Positions 6,427 to 6,446 of a DNA stretch of 6,446 bases are shown here, one piece after another; position 1 is the stretch's first letter; every line of letters begins with the position of its first letter. The notes under the pieces were generated by a model that was given only the letters and a program-made list of their open reading frames with translations, did no database searches and was not told the origin of the DNA. The DNA is from Clostridia bacterium. GTDB taxonomy: Bacteria; Bacillota; Clostridia; Christensenellales; Aristaeellaceae. The stretch is from contig JAUNBY010000185.1 of assembly GCA_030526935.1 (NCBI GenBank), forward strand, positions 1 through 6,446. Reading direction: 5' to 3'. A program made the position numbers and the translations under genes.

Positions 6427-6446
6427 CCTACTCGCTTCTTCAAGCG

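Overview
The window reads like a piece of a Bacillota chromosome, most likely a Clostridia-type anaerobe of moderately high GC. This is inferred from gene style only: purine-rich AAGGAGG/GGAGGA ribosome binding sites, a TTG start, a near-consensus sigma-A promoter, a LytS-type histidine kinase paired with a SARP-like response regulator, and a large exported thioredoxin-like protein with a Cna-B-like tail. Taxonomy was not tested.

Layout. (a) Positions 2-1715, + strand: the end of a metal/siderophore ABC importer operon, with a FecCD-type permease (5' end outside the window) overlapping a FecE/FepC-type ATPase by 8 bases. (b) Positions 1716-1976, - strand: a small 86-residue protein resembling the homing-endonuclease-associated (HNH) repeat family. 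It has its own near-perfect promoter (2010-2038), and its stop codon directly abuts the ATPase stop codon. (c) Positions 2096-4203, + strand: a two-component pair, a 7-TM LytS-like sensor kinase and a receiver plus SARP-type winged-helix regulator. (d) Positions 4204-4563: an intergenic region with an 11-bp-period direct repeat of TGGTTACA and a 40-codon reading frame that looks like the severed start of a response regulator. (e) Positions 4564-6426, + strand: a 620-residue secreted protein with an N-terminal TlpA/ResA-like thioredoxin domain (CGPC), a long unrecognised middle and a beta-sandwich-like C-terminal domain.

How the parts may work together. The importer genes form a self-contained transport unit whose binding protein is probably upstream. 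The kinase and regulator almost certainly act as a pair. Their most plausible local target is the downstream thioredoxin-like gene, because the direct repeat in front of it has the heptamer plus 4-bp spacing described for SARP-family operators. That link is inference. No mobile element, CRISPR array, tRNA, rRNA or convincing intrinsic terminator was seen.
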